Below, in pieces: positions 15,326-22,433 of a DNA stretch of 32,205 bases (position 1 is its first letter; each line of letters begins with the position of its first letter). Under the pieces are notes generated by a model. That model was not told the DNA's origin, did no database searches, and saw only the letters and a program-made list of their open reading frames with translations. Origin of the DNA: Sphingomonas paucimobilis NBRC 13935 (GTDB lineage: Bacteria > Pseudomonadota > Alphaproteobacteria > Sphingomonadales > Sphingomonadaceae); NCBI RefSeq assembly GCF_000739895.2, contig NZ_BBJS01000047.1, positions 1 to 32,205 of the forward strand, in the 5' to 3' direction. Position numbers and translations under genes: made by a program.

Positions 15326-15363
15326 TGGAATAGCAATCAGCGCCCGTAACTACGCCGTTTTTA

Positions 15364-15388
15364 TTGGCTGATCCGCGCCTGCTATAGG
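15364..15388 (+). promoter_or_regulatory. Promoter-like sequence before a decayed frame
   Basis: TTGGCTG (15364-15370), 10 nt, then GCTATAGG (15381-15388). The TA lies 13 nt before ATG 15396, the same geometry as folB and dnaB. It is a good match to TTGACgS-N10-14-GCTANAWC. Confidence 0.5.
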
Positions 15389-15395
15389 CTCAGCT

Positions 15396-15587
15396 ATGGC
15401 TCGTGATTTGGAGATGCCTTAAGAAGCCGTCGCTCGACTTGAAATGGCCAACGGGATACACGTTGTCGAAGTTATGCTTGATTAAGTCCTGCGCCAGGCG
15501 GGGCAATTTAAAATTCGCGTGAGATCCGAATTATCGGGCGCTAATCTCGGTCGTCATTTCGGCAAAAGAAAAACTCCTATTTACTAG
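15396..15587 (+). pseudogene. Possible decayed leaderless gene
   Basis: From ATG 15396 the frame reads MARDLEMP, TAA, EAVARLEMANGIHVVEVMLD, TAA, then VLRQAGQFKIRVRSELSGAN and LGRHFGKRKTPIY before TAG. The pieces look protein-like but two in-frame TAA codons interrupt them. A good promoter directly precedes the ATG. I recognise no family. It could instead be an 8-residue leader peptide or plain non-coding DNA. The base composition is more AT-rich than in the neighbouring genes. Confidence 0.25.
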
Positions 15588-15592
15588 CCAAA

Positions 15593-15739
15593 ATGCATAA
15601 CCGTCTAAACGATCAGTATCTCGTTGAGATGGCGGCCATCGCCAATCTTAAAGAGATAAGTCATGGATGGCGATTGGTGCTGTGGCGTGCTTCGCAAATC
15701 GTATCGCGTTTGCCGATCAACGGTGCGATTCGAAGGTAA
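15593..15739 (+). CDS. Possible 48-residue open frame in the AT-richer patch
   Basis: ATG 15593 opens MHNRLNDQYLVEMAAIANLK, then EISHGWRLVLWRASQIVSRL, ending PINGAIRR. It lies in a different frame from the decayed locus just upstream, so it may be that gene's remainder after a frameshift. There is no clear ribosome-binding site and no recognised family. Confidence 0.2.
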   Translation: MHNRLNDQYLVEMAAIANLKEISHGWRLVLWRASQIVSRLPINGAIRR

Positions 15740-15757
15740 GACGCCGCGTCGCCCCAA

Positions 15758-16312
15758 TCATAGCCGCGGGAGCGTCACACCGCGCTGCCCCATATATTTG
15801 CCGGCGCGGTCGGCATAGCTGGTCTCACAGGGCTCATTGCCCTTCAGGAATAGGAACTGACACGCGCCTTCATTGGCGTAGATTTTGGCGGGCAGCGGCG
15901 TGGTGTTGGAAAATTCCAGCGTGACGTGCCCCTCCCAGCCTGGCTCCAGCGGCGTGACGTTCACGATGATCCCGCAGCGCGCATAGGTCGACTTGCCCAG
16001 GCAGATGACCAGCACGTCGCGCGGCACCCGAAAATACTCGACCGTGCGCGCCAGCGCGAAGCTGTTGGGGGGGATGATGCAGACATCGGTCTTGCGATCG
16101 ACAAAGCTGTTCGACGCGAAATCCTTGGGGTCGACCACTGCGCTGTCGACATTGGTGAAGATCTTAAACTCGTCCGCCACCCGCGCGTCATAGCCATAGG
16201 AGGACAGGCCATAGCTGATGCAGCCATCGCGGCGCTGGTTCTCGACAAAGGGCTCGATCATCCCTTGGGTCTGCGCGGCTTCGCGAATCCAGCGGTCGGA
16301 CAGGATCGACAT
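15758..16312 (-). CDS. dcd: dCTP deaminase
   Basis: Dcd deaminates dCTP to dUTP, feeding dTMP synthesis. From ATG 16312 the protein is 184 residues, the usual length, opening [13 protein letters not shown]. Conserved blocks are [35 protein letters not shown] (Ser and Arg of the trimer active site) and [20 protein letters not shown] with the catalytic Glu near 133. I prefer 16312 over the in-frame ATG at 16318 because AGGGGA lies 6 nt from the former but nearly touches the latter. It is monocistronic, divergent from the MerR gene, and its 3' side faces the decayed region. Confidence 0.95.
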   Translation of the reverse strand: MSILSDRWIREAAQTQGMIEPFVENQRRDGCISYGLSSYGYDARVADEFKIFTNVDSAVVDPKDFASNSFVDRKTDVCIIPPNSFALARTVEYFRVPRDVLVICLGKSTYARCGIIVNVTPLEPGWEGHVTLEFSNTTPLPAKIYANEGACQFLFLKGNEPCETSYADRAGKYMGQRGVTLPRL

Positions 16313-16392
16313 CTTCATTCCCCTTAAGCGTTGCCGCTCATTGCCGGATCGCGGGGGCGGGGCAAGGGTGATCGTTAAAAAGGGGCTTGCGG

Positions 16393-16418
16393 TTGACGCT
16401 GCGTCAAGCGGTACGATC
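16393..16418 (+). promoter_or_regulatory. merR promoter with overlapping palindromic operator
   Basis: TTGACGC-T-GCGTCAA (16393-16407) is a perfect inverted repeat. Its left arm is also a full -35 (TTGACGC), followed after 11 nt by GTACGATC (16411-16418). The ATG at 16424 lies right at the expected transcription start. Operators of this kind, placed in the -35/-10 spacer, are typical of self-regulated MerR/TipA-type regulators. Confidence 0.65.
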
Positions 16419-16423
16419 GCGCC

Positions 16424-17221
16424 ATGACCACCATGCTCGACATCGCCGAGATTGCCCGCGCCACCGGGCTGAGCAGCCGGGCACTGCGCTTCTATGAGGC
16501 GCGCGGCCTGATCCGGCCACTGCGCAGCGAGGGCGGGCGACGGATTTTCGGTGCGGGTGAGTTGGAACGGCTCCACGCCATCGTCGCGCTCAAACGGGCG
16601 GGCTTTACGCTGGCGGCGATTGGGCGGTTGCTCGACCGGCCTCATGCGACGCTGGGCCCGATGATCGCGGCGCAACTGGCGGTGGTCGAAGCGGAGCGCG
16701 CTGCGCTGGCGGAGACCGCCGCGCTGCTCCGATCTCTTCAGTCCCGCATCGATGCCGGCGAGCGCATCGACGTCGCGACGCTTTGCTCGCTGATCCGGAA
16801 AGGGAATGACATGACGACGACACAATGGAAGTCGGTGATCGACCAGCATTTCTCAAAAGAGGAGCAAGCGCATTGGGCAGAGCGGATGACCGCGCTGGCG
16901 CCCGATTTCGATCTAGCCGCGTATCAGGCGCAATGGGCCGATCTGGGGCAGCGGATACAGGCCGCGCTACCGATGGACCCGGTTTCGGAAGAAGCGCAGG
17001 GTTTCGTGCGGGAATGGCAGGAGTTGCTTGCGCCGTTCCGCAAGGTGGCGACACCGGAGATGTGGGCGGGTGCGACCCGTTTGCATGACGCGCGGGCCGA
17101 ATGGGACGGGCAGGCCGATCCGGGATTCTCGGCCGAGGTGTGGCAGTTCATCCAGGCCGCCAGCGCCGCGAGGTGCGGGCAGAGCGAGCCTGGATCCTCG
17201 TCCGCGCCCGTGGCGAATTGA
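16424..17221 (+). CDS. MerR family regulator with TipAS effector domain
   Basis: This 265-residue transcription factor has an N-terminal MerR winged helix (about 3-72: [20 protein letters not shown], then EARGLIRP), a coiled-coil dimer helix (about 75-115) and a C-terminal all-helical TipAS-like domain (about 134-250: [20 protein letters not shown]). TipAS domains bind small hydrophobic or peptide ligands; here the ligand is unknown. There is no Cys cluster for metal sensing. The start at 16424 is fixed by the promoter. It probably binds the palindrome in its own promoter, and may affect the divergent dcd. Confidence 0.9.
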   Translation: MTTMLDIAEIARATGLSSRALRFYEARGLIRPLRSEGGRRIFGAGELERLHAIVALKRAGFTLAAIGRLLDRPHATLGPMIAAQLAVVEAERAALAETAALLRSLQSRIDAGERIDVATLCSLIRKGNDMTTTQWKSVIDQHFSKEEQAHWAERMTALAPDFDLAAYQAQWADLGQRIQAALPMDPVSEEAQGFVREWQELLAPFRKVATPEMWAGATRLHDARAEWDGQADPGFSAEVWQFIQAASAARCGQSEPGSSSAPVAN

Positions 17222-17227
17222 GCTGCA

Positions 17228-17259
17228 ACCGTCATCCCAGCTTTGGTTGGGATGACGGT
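17228..17259. terminator. Perfect hairpin between convergent merR and cdd
   Basis: ACCGTCATCCCA (17228-17239) pairs with TGGGATGACGGT (17248-17259), 12 bp with an 8-nt loop. It lies 6 nt after the merR stop and 21 nt past the cdd stop. With no T run it may be a bidirectional block or a REP-like element; CGTCATCCCAGC hairpins are widespread in sphingomonads. Confidence 0.6.
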
Positions 17260-17279
17260 CGACATGCGGAGATTGGATT

Positions 17280-17732
17280 TCAGTTGATCCCCAGATCCGC
17301 CGGGCCAAAGGCGTCGGGCAGCAACTCGGACAAGCGATAGGACCGTAGCGCATCGCCCTCGGCCGCTCCACAATGCACGGGCAAGTCGCGGCCGCCCATT
17401 TGCGCGGCCTCGTTGATAACTTGGCGGCAGCGGCCGCAGGGGCTGACCGGGGTGGTGCCGGTCGCTTTCCCGTCGGCATCCATCGCCCCGCCGATCACCC
17501 CGATCGCGACGATCTCGCGTAGCCGACCGGCGGCCGAGGCGGTGGCGATGGCAACCGTCTCGGCGCAGAGCGACAGGCCATAGCTGGCATTCTCGAAATT
17601 GGCGCCGGTGATGACCGAGCCATCCTCCATCAGTAAAGCCGCGCCGACGGCGAACCGGCTATAGGGCGCATGCGCGTGGCGCGCGGCGTCGCGGGCGGCG
17701 GCGATCAGGGCGTTCGGATCAATCTGAGTCAT
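17280..17732 (-). CDS. cdd: Cytidine deaminase
   Basis: Cdd deaminates cytidine and deoxycytidine to uridine and deoxyuridine in pyrimidine salvage. The 150-residue protein carries the zinc site of the small tetrameric class: Cys56-Ala-Glu58 and Pro98-Cys99-x-x-Cys102, with Glu58 the proton shuttle. NFENASYGLSLCAE is typical. The start at 17732 overlaps the GH25 gene stop by ATGA. It is last in UPF0262-GH25-cdd and faces a perfect hairpin. Confidence 0.95.
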   Translation of the reverse strand: MTQIDPNALIAAARDAARHAHAPYSRFAVGAALLMEDGSVITGANFENASYGLSLCAETVAIATASAAGRLREIVAIGVIGGAMDADGKATGTTPVSPCGRCRQVINEAAQMGGRDLPVHCGAAEGDALRSYRLSELLPDAFGPADLGIN

Positions 17733-18403
17733 GAGGTAACGACATCCCAATGGACGGGGCCTTCCACCCCCTCGACCCGGCGGACATCGCTGGCACGCCA
17801 CATGCGCCAGGGGCGGGCGGCATAGTCGGGCTTGAAGAAATTGCCGATCTCCCAGACCGGGCGGTCCAGCGCGGCGGTGATGGTGTAATCCGACTCGAAC
17901 GCCTTGGACACGCGCAGCATGACCGGCTTGCCGGTATGCGTCTCGACCATGGACACGAAGCGGGTGAGATCGGCGACCAGCGCGGCGCGCTCGGGTCGCG
18001 CGGCGCAATCATCATGATAGGACAGGTCGATCGCGGCGGGCAGGGCGTCGCCGGCGCGGGGCACGAAGATGTTGAACGCATCGGCCTGCGCCGTGGCGGG
18101 CTGACATAGCGAATAGATATGGATCGCGCCGCGCCGCATCCCTGCCTCGGGCAGGGCGTCCCAATTCCCCTCGAACGACGCTTCGCGCCGATCTGCGCCG
18201 GAGGTCGCGACGATATAGGCGAAGTCCGCCCCATTGGCGCGAAGGGTGCGCCATTCGACGGCGGGCGGGTTTTCGGGCAGGTCGATCCCCTGCAACGGAT
18301 AGCGTTCGGTCGGCGGATGCCAATGCGTCGCCCAATGCCGCCCACCCGCCGTGACCATGCCGAGCGCCAGCAGGCCTGCACCGATTTTCCAGAGAATCGC
18401 CAT
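17729..18403 (-). CDS. GH25 lysozyme-like protein, catalytic Glu apparently missing
   Basis: This 224-residue protein has an N-terminal membrane anchor or signal (ILWKIGAGLLALGMVTAGG). A glycoside hydrolase family 25 barrel follows, recognised from GID (39-41), the segment LRANGADFAYIVATSGAD, the NWDALPEAGMRRGAIHIYS stretch and a C-terminal VWEIGN. GH25 enzymes cleave peptidoglycan with an Asp-x-Glu pair after strand 4. Here that motif reads AIDLSYHDD, so Asp126 is kept but Ser128 replaces the Glu. It may be inactive, or use another residue. It overlaps UPF0262 by 1 bp and cdd by 4 bp. Confidence 0.85.
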   Translation of the reverse strand: MAILWKIGAGLLALGMVTAGGRHWATHWHPPTERYPLQGIDLPENPPAVEWRTLRANGADFAYIVATSGADRREASFEGNWDALPEAGMRRGAIHIYSLCQPATAQADAFNIFVPRAGDALPAAIDLSYHDDCAARPERAALVADLTRFVSMVETHTGKPVMLRVSKAFESDYTITAALDRPVWEIGNFFKPDYAARPWRMWRASDVRRVEGVEGPVHWDVVTS

Positions 18404-18885
18404 CAGTTGCGGATATGCAGGACGCAGATCAGTGTGAAGAGGCGGCGTGCGGTATCGAAATCGACTTCGATCTTGCCGGTCAGCCGTTCCTTCAGCATCT
18501 CGGCCGCCTCGTTATGGATACCCCGCCTGGCCATATCGATCGTCTCGATCTGTTGCGGGGTCGCAGCGCGAATCGCCTGATAATAGCTGTCGCAGATCGC
18601 GAAATAATCCTTGATCGGCCGTCGGAAGCGGCCGAGGGCGAGCACCAACGTCTCGATATGCGTCCCGTCCTCGCGGTGCATATGGATGCCCAGCCGCCCC
18701 TCCTCCGACTCCAGCTTGATGCGGTAGGGGCCGGCATAGCCATCGGGCTGGGGCCGCTGTGGCGCGAAGTAATTTTCCTCGATCAGGTCGAAGATCGCGA
18801 TCCGCCGCTCCTGCTCGACATCGGCCGAGCGCCAGCCCAGGCTGCGTTCGTCCAGGTCGATTGAGATGATCCGCGGATCGGCCAT
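18403..18885 (-). CDS. UPF0262 family protein
   Basis: This alphaproteobacterial family has unknown function. The 160-residue cytoplasmic protein contains IISIDLDERSLG, DVEQERRIAIFDLIEENYFA and GPYRIKLESEEGRLGIHM, then LGRFRRPIKDYFAICDSYYQ and IRAATPQQIETIDMARRGIH, all typical of the family, at normal length. I chose ATG 18885 because it fits the leaderless distance from the -10; ATG 18891 is two codons upstream. It leads the unit with the GH25-like gene and cdd, divergent from dnaB. Confidence 0.93.
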   Translation of the reverse strand: MADPRIISIDLDERSLGWRSADVEQERRIAIFDLIEENYFAPQRPQPDGYAGPYRIKLESEEGRLGIHMHREDGTHIETLVLALGRFRRPIKDYFAICDSYYQAIRAATPQQIETIDMARRGIHNEAAEMLKERLTGKIEVDFDTARRLFTLICVLHIRN

Positions 18886-18893
18886 GGTCATGG

Positions 18894-18921
18894 GGATAGT
18901 CGCGAAGTGGCTGCGCCGCAA
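18894..18921 (-). promoter_or_regulatory. UPF0262 promoter, leaderless geometry
   Basis: On the minus strand, TTGCGGC (18921-18915), 13 nt, then GACTATCC (18901-18894). The TA lies 13 nt before ATG 18885. No ribosome-binding site is present. Confidence 0.45.
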
Positions 18922-18947
18922 ATCCCCCGCTGATCGACGCAATCAAC

Positions 18948-18977
18948 TTCACAGAGGCACCGCCTCCGCGCTAACGC
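18948..18977 (+). promoter_or_regulatory. dnaB promoter, leaderless geometry
   Basis: TTCACAG (18948-18954), 15 nt, then GCTAACGC (18970-18977). The TA lies 13 nt before ATG 18985. The GGAG at 18979-18982 is too close to the ATG to act as a normal ribosome-binding site. Confidence 0.45.
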
Positions 18978-18984
18978 CGGAGAA

Positions 18985-20478
18985 ATGGCCACCCTCGCAT
19001 TCCCGAACCCCGCTGCCGCCACTGAGCCGCAGCAGCTTCCCCGCAATATCGAGGCGGAGGCTGCGCTCCTGGGCGCGATGATGATCGACAACCGGCTCGC
19101 GGACGATCTGGTCGACCGGTTGGACCCGGACCATTTCTTCGAGCCCGTGCATGGCCGCGTGTTCGCCGCGATCAAGAATCTGCGCGCCACCGACATGCTG
19201 GCGACCCCCGTCACGCTGCGTCCGATGTTCGAGGCGGACGAGGGGATGAAGGCGCTGGGCGGGCCGTCCTATCTGGCGCAACTAACCGGATCGGGTGCGG
19301 GCCTGATCGGTGCGCGCCAGTTCGCGACGCAGATCTACGACCTCGCCATGCTCCGCGCGCTGGTGACTGTGGGGCGGACCTTGGTCGACCGGGCGATGGA
19401 CACCTCGGAAGAGGTGAACCCGCGCGCGCAGATCGAGCTGGCCGAGAATGAGCTGTTCAAGGTCGCGGCAGACGGCGGCTCCGAAAATGCGGTGAAGAGC
19501 TTCGCCCAGGCCACCACCATGGCGGTCAAGAATGCCGAGCGCGCGCTGAACTCCGGCGGGCATGTTTCGGGGATCACCACCGGTCTCGACTCGGTCAATG
19601 CCAAGATCGGCGGTATGCATCGCTCCGACTTGATGATCCTGGCGGGCCGTCCGGGCATGGGCAAGACCTCGCTCGCCACCAACATCGCGTTCAACGCCGC
19701 CAGGAGGTGGATGCGTGATATGCAGGACGGCATTCCGCCGGCCGAGTCGGTGGGCGCCAAGGTCGCCTTCTTCAGCCTCGAAATGTCCGCCGACCAGCTA
19801 GCGACGCGTATCCTGGCCGAGCAGTCCGGGATCAGCTCCGAAGCACTGCGCATGGGCAAGATCAGCCGCAACGAGTTCGCGCAGCTCGCCGCCGCCGCCG
19901 CCGAGCTGGAGCAGCTGCCGCTGTTCATCGACGATACCGGCGGCCTGTCGATCTCTGCGCTGCACACCCGCGTCCGGCGGCTGCAACGGCGGCATAACAA
20001 CGAGATCGGTCTGGTCGTGGTCGACTATCTCCAGCTGCTGACGGGGTCGGGCAAGCAGTCGGACGGCAACCGCGTGCAGGAAATCTCGGAGATTTCGCGC
20101 GGGCTCAAGACCTTGGCCAAGGATATGAACGTACCGGTGCTGGCGCTGTCGCAGCTCAGCCGTGCGGTCGAGCAGCGCGAGGACAAGCGCCCGATGCTGT
20201 CCGACCTTCGCGAATCGGGCTCGATCGAGCAGGACGCCGACATGGTCTGGTTCGTGTTCCGCGAAGACTATTACATGATGCAGCGCGAGCCCAAGCGCCC
20301 GATGGAAGGCGATGACGGCAAGGTCTTCGAGGATCACGCGAAATGGGCGACCGAAGTCGAGCGGGTCTATGGTCTCGCCGAATTGATCGTGGCGAAGCAG
20401 CGTCACGGTGCGACCGGTAAAGTCGTGATGAAGTTCGATCCGACGATCACGCGGTTCACCGACTTCGCGGGGTATTGA
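18985..20478 (+). CDS. dnaB: Replicative DNA helicase DnaB
   Basis: DnaB is the hexameric helicase that unwinds DNA at the replication fork. The 497-residue protein has the DnaB N-terminal helical domain (about 18-120: LPRNIEAEAALLGAMMIDNR), a linker, and the RecA-like motor with Walker A GRPGMGKTS (221-229), the catalytic Glu in FFSLEMS, Walker B VVVDYLQLL, ALSQLSRAVEQR and the arginine-finger end. No intein is present. Start 18985 is supported by the promoter geometry. It is monocistronic, and dispersed repeats, one of which can fold into a hairpin, follow. Confidence 0.97.
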   Translation: MATLAFPNPAAATEPQQLPRNIEAEAALLGAMMIDNRLADDLVDRLDPDHFFEPVHGRVFAAIKNLRATDMLATPVTLRPMFEADEGMKALGGPSYLAQLTGSGAGLIGARQFATQIYDLAMLRALVTVGRTLVDRAMDTSEEVNPRAQIELAENELFKVAADGGSENAVKSFAQATTMAVKNAERALNSGGHVSGITTGLDSVNAKIGGMHRSDLMILAGRPGMGKTSLATNIAFNAARRWMRDMQDGIPPAESVGAKVAFFSLEMSADQLATRILAEQSGISSEALRMGKISRNEFAQLAAAAAELEQLPLFIDDTGGLSISALHTRVRRLQRRHNNEIGLVVVDYLQLLTGSGKQSDGNRVQEISEISRGLKTLAKDMNVPVLALSQLSRAVEQREDKRPMLSDLRESGSIEQDADMVWFVFREDYYMMQREPKRPMEGDDGKVFEDHAKWATEVERVYGLAELIVAKQRHGATGKVVMKFDPTITRFTDFAGY

Positions 20479-20484
20479 TCCGCC

Positions 20485-20519
20485 CTTCGCTCGGCCTGAG
20501 CGAAGTCGAAGGCCACGGG
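20485..20519. repeat. Dispersed intergenic repeat copy B, with hairpin
   Basis: CTTCGCTC (20485-20492) pairs with GAGCGAAG (20498-20505) across GGCCT. The hairpin may help end the dnaB transcript. The part from CCTGAGCGAAGTCGAAGGCC on is the inverse of copy A at 112-144. Confidence 0.75.
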
Positions 20520-20546
20520 TTTACGCCTGCCAAGGGGCGGGGCGTG

Positions 20547-20575
20547 CACTTCGACTTCGCTTAGTGCGAACAGGG
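20547..20575. repeat. Dispersed intergenic repeat copy C, diverged
   Basis: CACTTCGACTTCGCTTAG followed by TGCGAACAGG shares TTCGACTTCGCT with copy A and lies in the same orientation as A. It is opposite to copies B and D on either side. Confidence 0.5.
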
Positions 20576-20606
20576 GTGGGATATTTCCCGCCTCACACCC
20601 TCCACT

Positions 20607-20635
20607 CCGTTCAGCCTGAGCGCAGTCGAAGGCTA
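20607..20635. repeat. Dispersed intergenic repeat copy D
   Basis: CCGTTCAGCCTGAGCGCAG followed by TCGAAGGCTACG is the reverse complement of copy A with few changes. It ends 9 nt before the stop of the RibD-like gene. Confidence 0.7.
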
Positions 20636-20643
20636 CGCCAGAC

Positions 20644-21222
20644 TCAAGTAGGCCGGTATATCTTCGCCATTGCTCCGCCGGGAAAGGTGACTGCCTCGAC
20701 GAGTTCCAAGGCTAGGGGGCGCTCCAGTTCGGAGAAGAGCGGCTCGCCGCGCCCCAGCGCCACTGGCGCGACGAGCAGTGCGAATCGGTCCACCAGTCCA
20801 TGCGCGATCAGGCTACGCGCAAAGCGTACGCCGCCATGCGCGATGATCGGGCCGCCGCTTTCGGCCTTGAGCGCAGCGACCTCCTCGTCCAGGTCGCCAC
20901 TCGCGACATAGGCGTTGGCCCAGCTTTCCCCGCCCGGCGGCAGGGTCGCCGCATCCGGTGCGATCTCATCGCCTTCGCGGGAGAATACTACCTTGGGGAT
21001 CGCGTTCATCGGCACGGCAAAGAGATCGGTCGAGCCCGGCCAGTGGTCTGCCATAGCATGAAAGGTCTCGCGCCCCATGATGTGGAGCCCGGCTTGACTA
21101 AGATAGTCGACGCTCCAGCCTTTGGCCGCAGGGTCTTCCCCGAACATCCAGCGATTGTCGCCTTCGGTCGCGCTGACGAACCCGTCGAGCGACATGGTCA
21201 TCTTCAGAATCAGTTCGCGCAT
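20644..21222 (-). CDS. Dihydrofolate reductase / RibD C-terminal family protein
   Basis: This is a reductase-fold protein of the DHFR/RibD family that probably binds NADPH; the substrate is unknown. The 192-residue protein has ELILKMTMSLDGFVSA (3-18), IMGRETFHAMADHWPG and GPIIAHGGVRFARSLIAHGL, then VDRFALLVAPVALGRGEPLF, all typical of the stand-alone RibD_C group. Such proteins are often annotated as DHFR but usually lack proven DHFR activity. ATG 21222 has GGAGG 6 nt upstream. It follows cysH by 19 bp on the same strand and may be the last gene of that unit, or have its own promoter. Confidence 0.9.
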   Translation of the reverse strand: MRELILKMTMSLDGFVSATEGDNRWMFGEDPAAKGWSVDYLSQAGLHIMGRETFHAMADHWPGSTDLFAVPMNAIPKVVFSREGDEIAPDAATLPPGGESWANAYVASGDLDEEVAALKAESGGPIIAHGGVRFARSLIAHGLVDRFALLVAPVALGRGEPLFSELERPLALELVEAVTFPGGAMAKIYRPT

Positions 21223-21241
21223 GGGAACCTCCGTTGGGAGG

Positions 21242-21982
21242 TTAAACCGCCGTGACCGGCCTGTGTATCCCGCATTCCACCTTGTCGAACCCACGCCAAC
21301 GGCCGGCACGGGGGTCTTCACCTGGCTTCACCTTGCTGGTGCAGGGCGCGCAGCCGATCGACAGATAGCCTTCGGCTTCCAACGGATGGCGCGGCAGGTC
21401 GTGCGCTGCGAAATAGCCGTCCAGTGCCGCCTTGTCCCAGTCCGCCAGCGGGTTGAGCTTCAACCGACCATCCTCGACCTCGAAACGGGGAAGGGCGCGG
21501 CGGGTGCCGGCCTGGAAGCCCTTGCGGCCCGAAATCCAGGCCTCGAACGGGGCGAGCCCCCGTGCCAGCGGTTCGACCTTGCGCAGGTCGCAGCAGCCAT
21601 CGGGGTCATAGCCGTGGCGGATGCCCTCAGGGTCCTTGGCCGCCAGCAGTGTAGGATCGGGCTGGATCACCCGGACGTCGAGCAGGCCCAGCCGAGCGAC
21701 CAGCGTATCGCGATAGGCGAGCGTCTCGGGAAACATCTTGAGCGTGTCGGTGAACACCACCGGCGTCGCGGGATCGGCCTGGGCGACCATATGGAGCAGC
21801 ACGGCGGACTCGGTGCCGAAGGACGACACCGCTGCGATCTGGCCATGGAGTTCACCGGTCAACAAAGTGTGCAGCATCTCGGGCGCGGAGACCCCCGCGA
21901 ACCGCGCCTCGTACGCCGCGGCATCCTCCGCCGTATAAGCCGGCCGCACATCGATGCGGTCGAGCCGCCGTGCCTCAGCCAT
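21242..21982 (-). CDS. cysH: Adenylyl-sulfate (APS) reductase CysH
   Basis: CysH reduces APS (or PAPS) to sulfite with thioredoxin in sulfate assimilation. The 246-residue protein has the nucleotide loop SSFGTES (53-59), the iron-sulfur motif Cys130-Cys131 ... Cys211-x-x-Cys214 (GCCDLRKVEPL and IGCAPCT), and the catalytic Cys237 in KVECGIH. Having both cysteine pairs favours an APS reductase with a [4Fe-4S] cluster over the cluster-free PAPS type. Start 21982 overlaps the DUF934 stop by 8 bp. It sits last in the sulfite reduction operon. Confidence 0.95.
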   Translation of the reverse strand: MAEARRLDRIDVRPAYTAEDAAAYEARFAGVSAPEMLHTLLTGELHGQIAAVSSFGTESAVLLHMVAQADPATPVVFTDTLKMFPETLAYRDTLVARLGLLDVRVIQPDPTLLAAKDPEGIRHGYDPDGCCDLRKVEPLARGLAPFEAWISGRKGFQAGTRRALPRFEVEDGRLKLNPLADWDKAALDGYFAAHDLPRHPLEAEGYLSIGCAPCTSKVKPGEDPRAGRWRGFDKVECGIHRPVTAV

Positions 21983-22433
21983 GACGCAGCTTCCACACCG
22001 GCACGCGCGCGTCGGCGGCCTTTTGATAGGGTTGCGGATAAAGGTTCAGCAGCTTGGTCAGCGTCGTCGAGTCGATCGGCTTTTCCGGCGCGAAGCTGTC
22101 GAAGCCGCAGCGGCGCATGTGCGGAATCTGGTCGACCAACACGTCGCCCGCCGCGCGCAGTTCGCCCTCGAACCCCGCCTCACGTAGGATGCGCGCCGCC
22201 GAATAGCCGCGCCCGTCACGAAAGGTCGGGAAGCTGATCTCCACCAAAGCAATCTGTCCCAGATGCGGCAGGAGTTCGCGCGCATCGTCACCCGCCTCCA
22301 GCCGGACGGCGGTGGCGTTGGTCTGGCCCAGGAACGCGTCTAGCGTCACCGCCGGTTCGTCATGCACCACATCGTCGCGAAAGCGCAGCAGCGTTTCGCC
22401 TGCGTTCGTGTTCACGGTGATCGGATCAACCAT
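21975..22433 (-). CDS. DUF934 family protein of the sulfite reduction operon
   Basis: This 152-residue DUF934 protein is of unknown biochemical function. Homologs lie consistently beside sulfite reductase genes. It is soluble, with a central stretch QIALVEISFPTFRDGRGYSA, then ARILREAGFEGELRAAGDV, VDQIPHMRRCGFDSF, and a conserved C-terminal YPQPYQKAADARVPVW. No metal-binding motif or signal is seen. Start 22433 overlaps the sulfite reductase stop by 8 bp, and its stop overlaps the cysH start by 8 bp, so stoichiometric, coupled translation is likely. A role as an assembly or electron-transfer partner of the reductase is inference only. Confidence 0.92.
   Translation of the reverse strand: MVDPITVNTNAGETLLRFRDDVVHDEPAVTLDAFLGQTNATAVRLEAGDDARELLPHLGQIALVEISFPTFRDGRGYSAARILREAGFEGELRAAGDVLVDQIPHMRRCGFDSFAPEKPIDSTTLTKLLNLYPQPYQKAADARVPVWKLRHG

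Noticed and set aside
15120..15349. Short frames of 60-119 residues around the single family-2 repeat
   Set aside because: They include repeat sequence, lack start signals and show no protein-like conservation I can point to.
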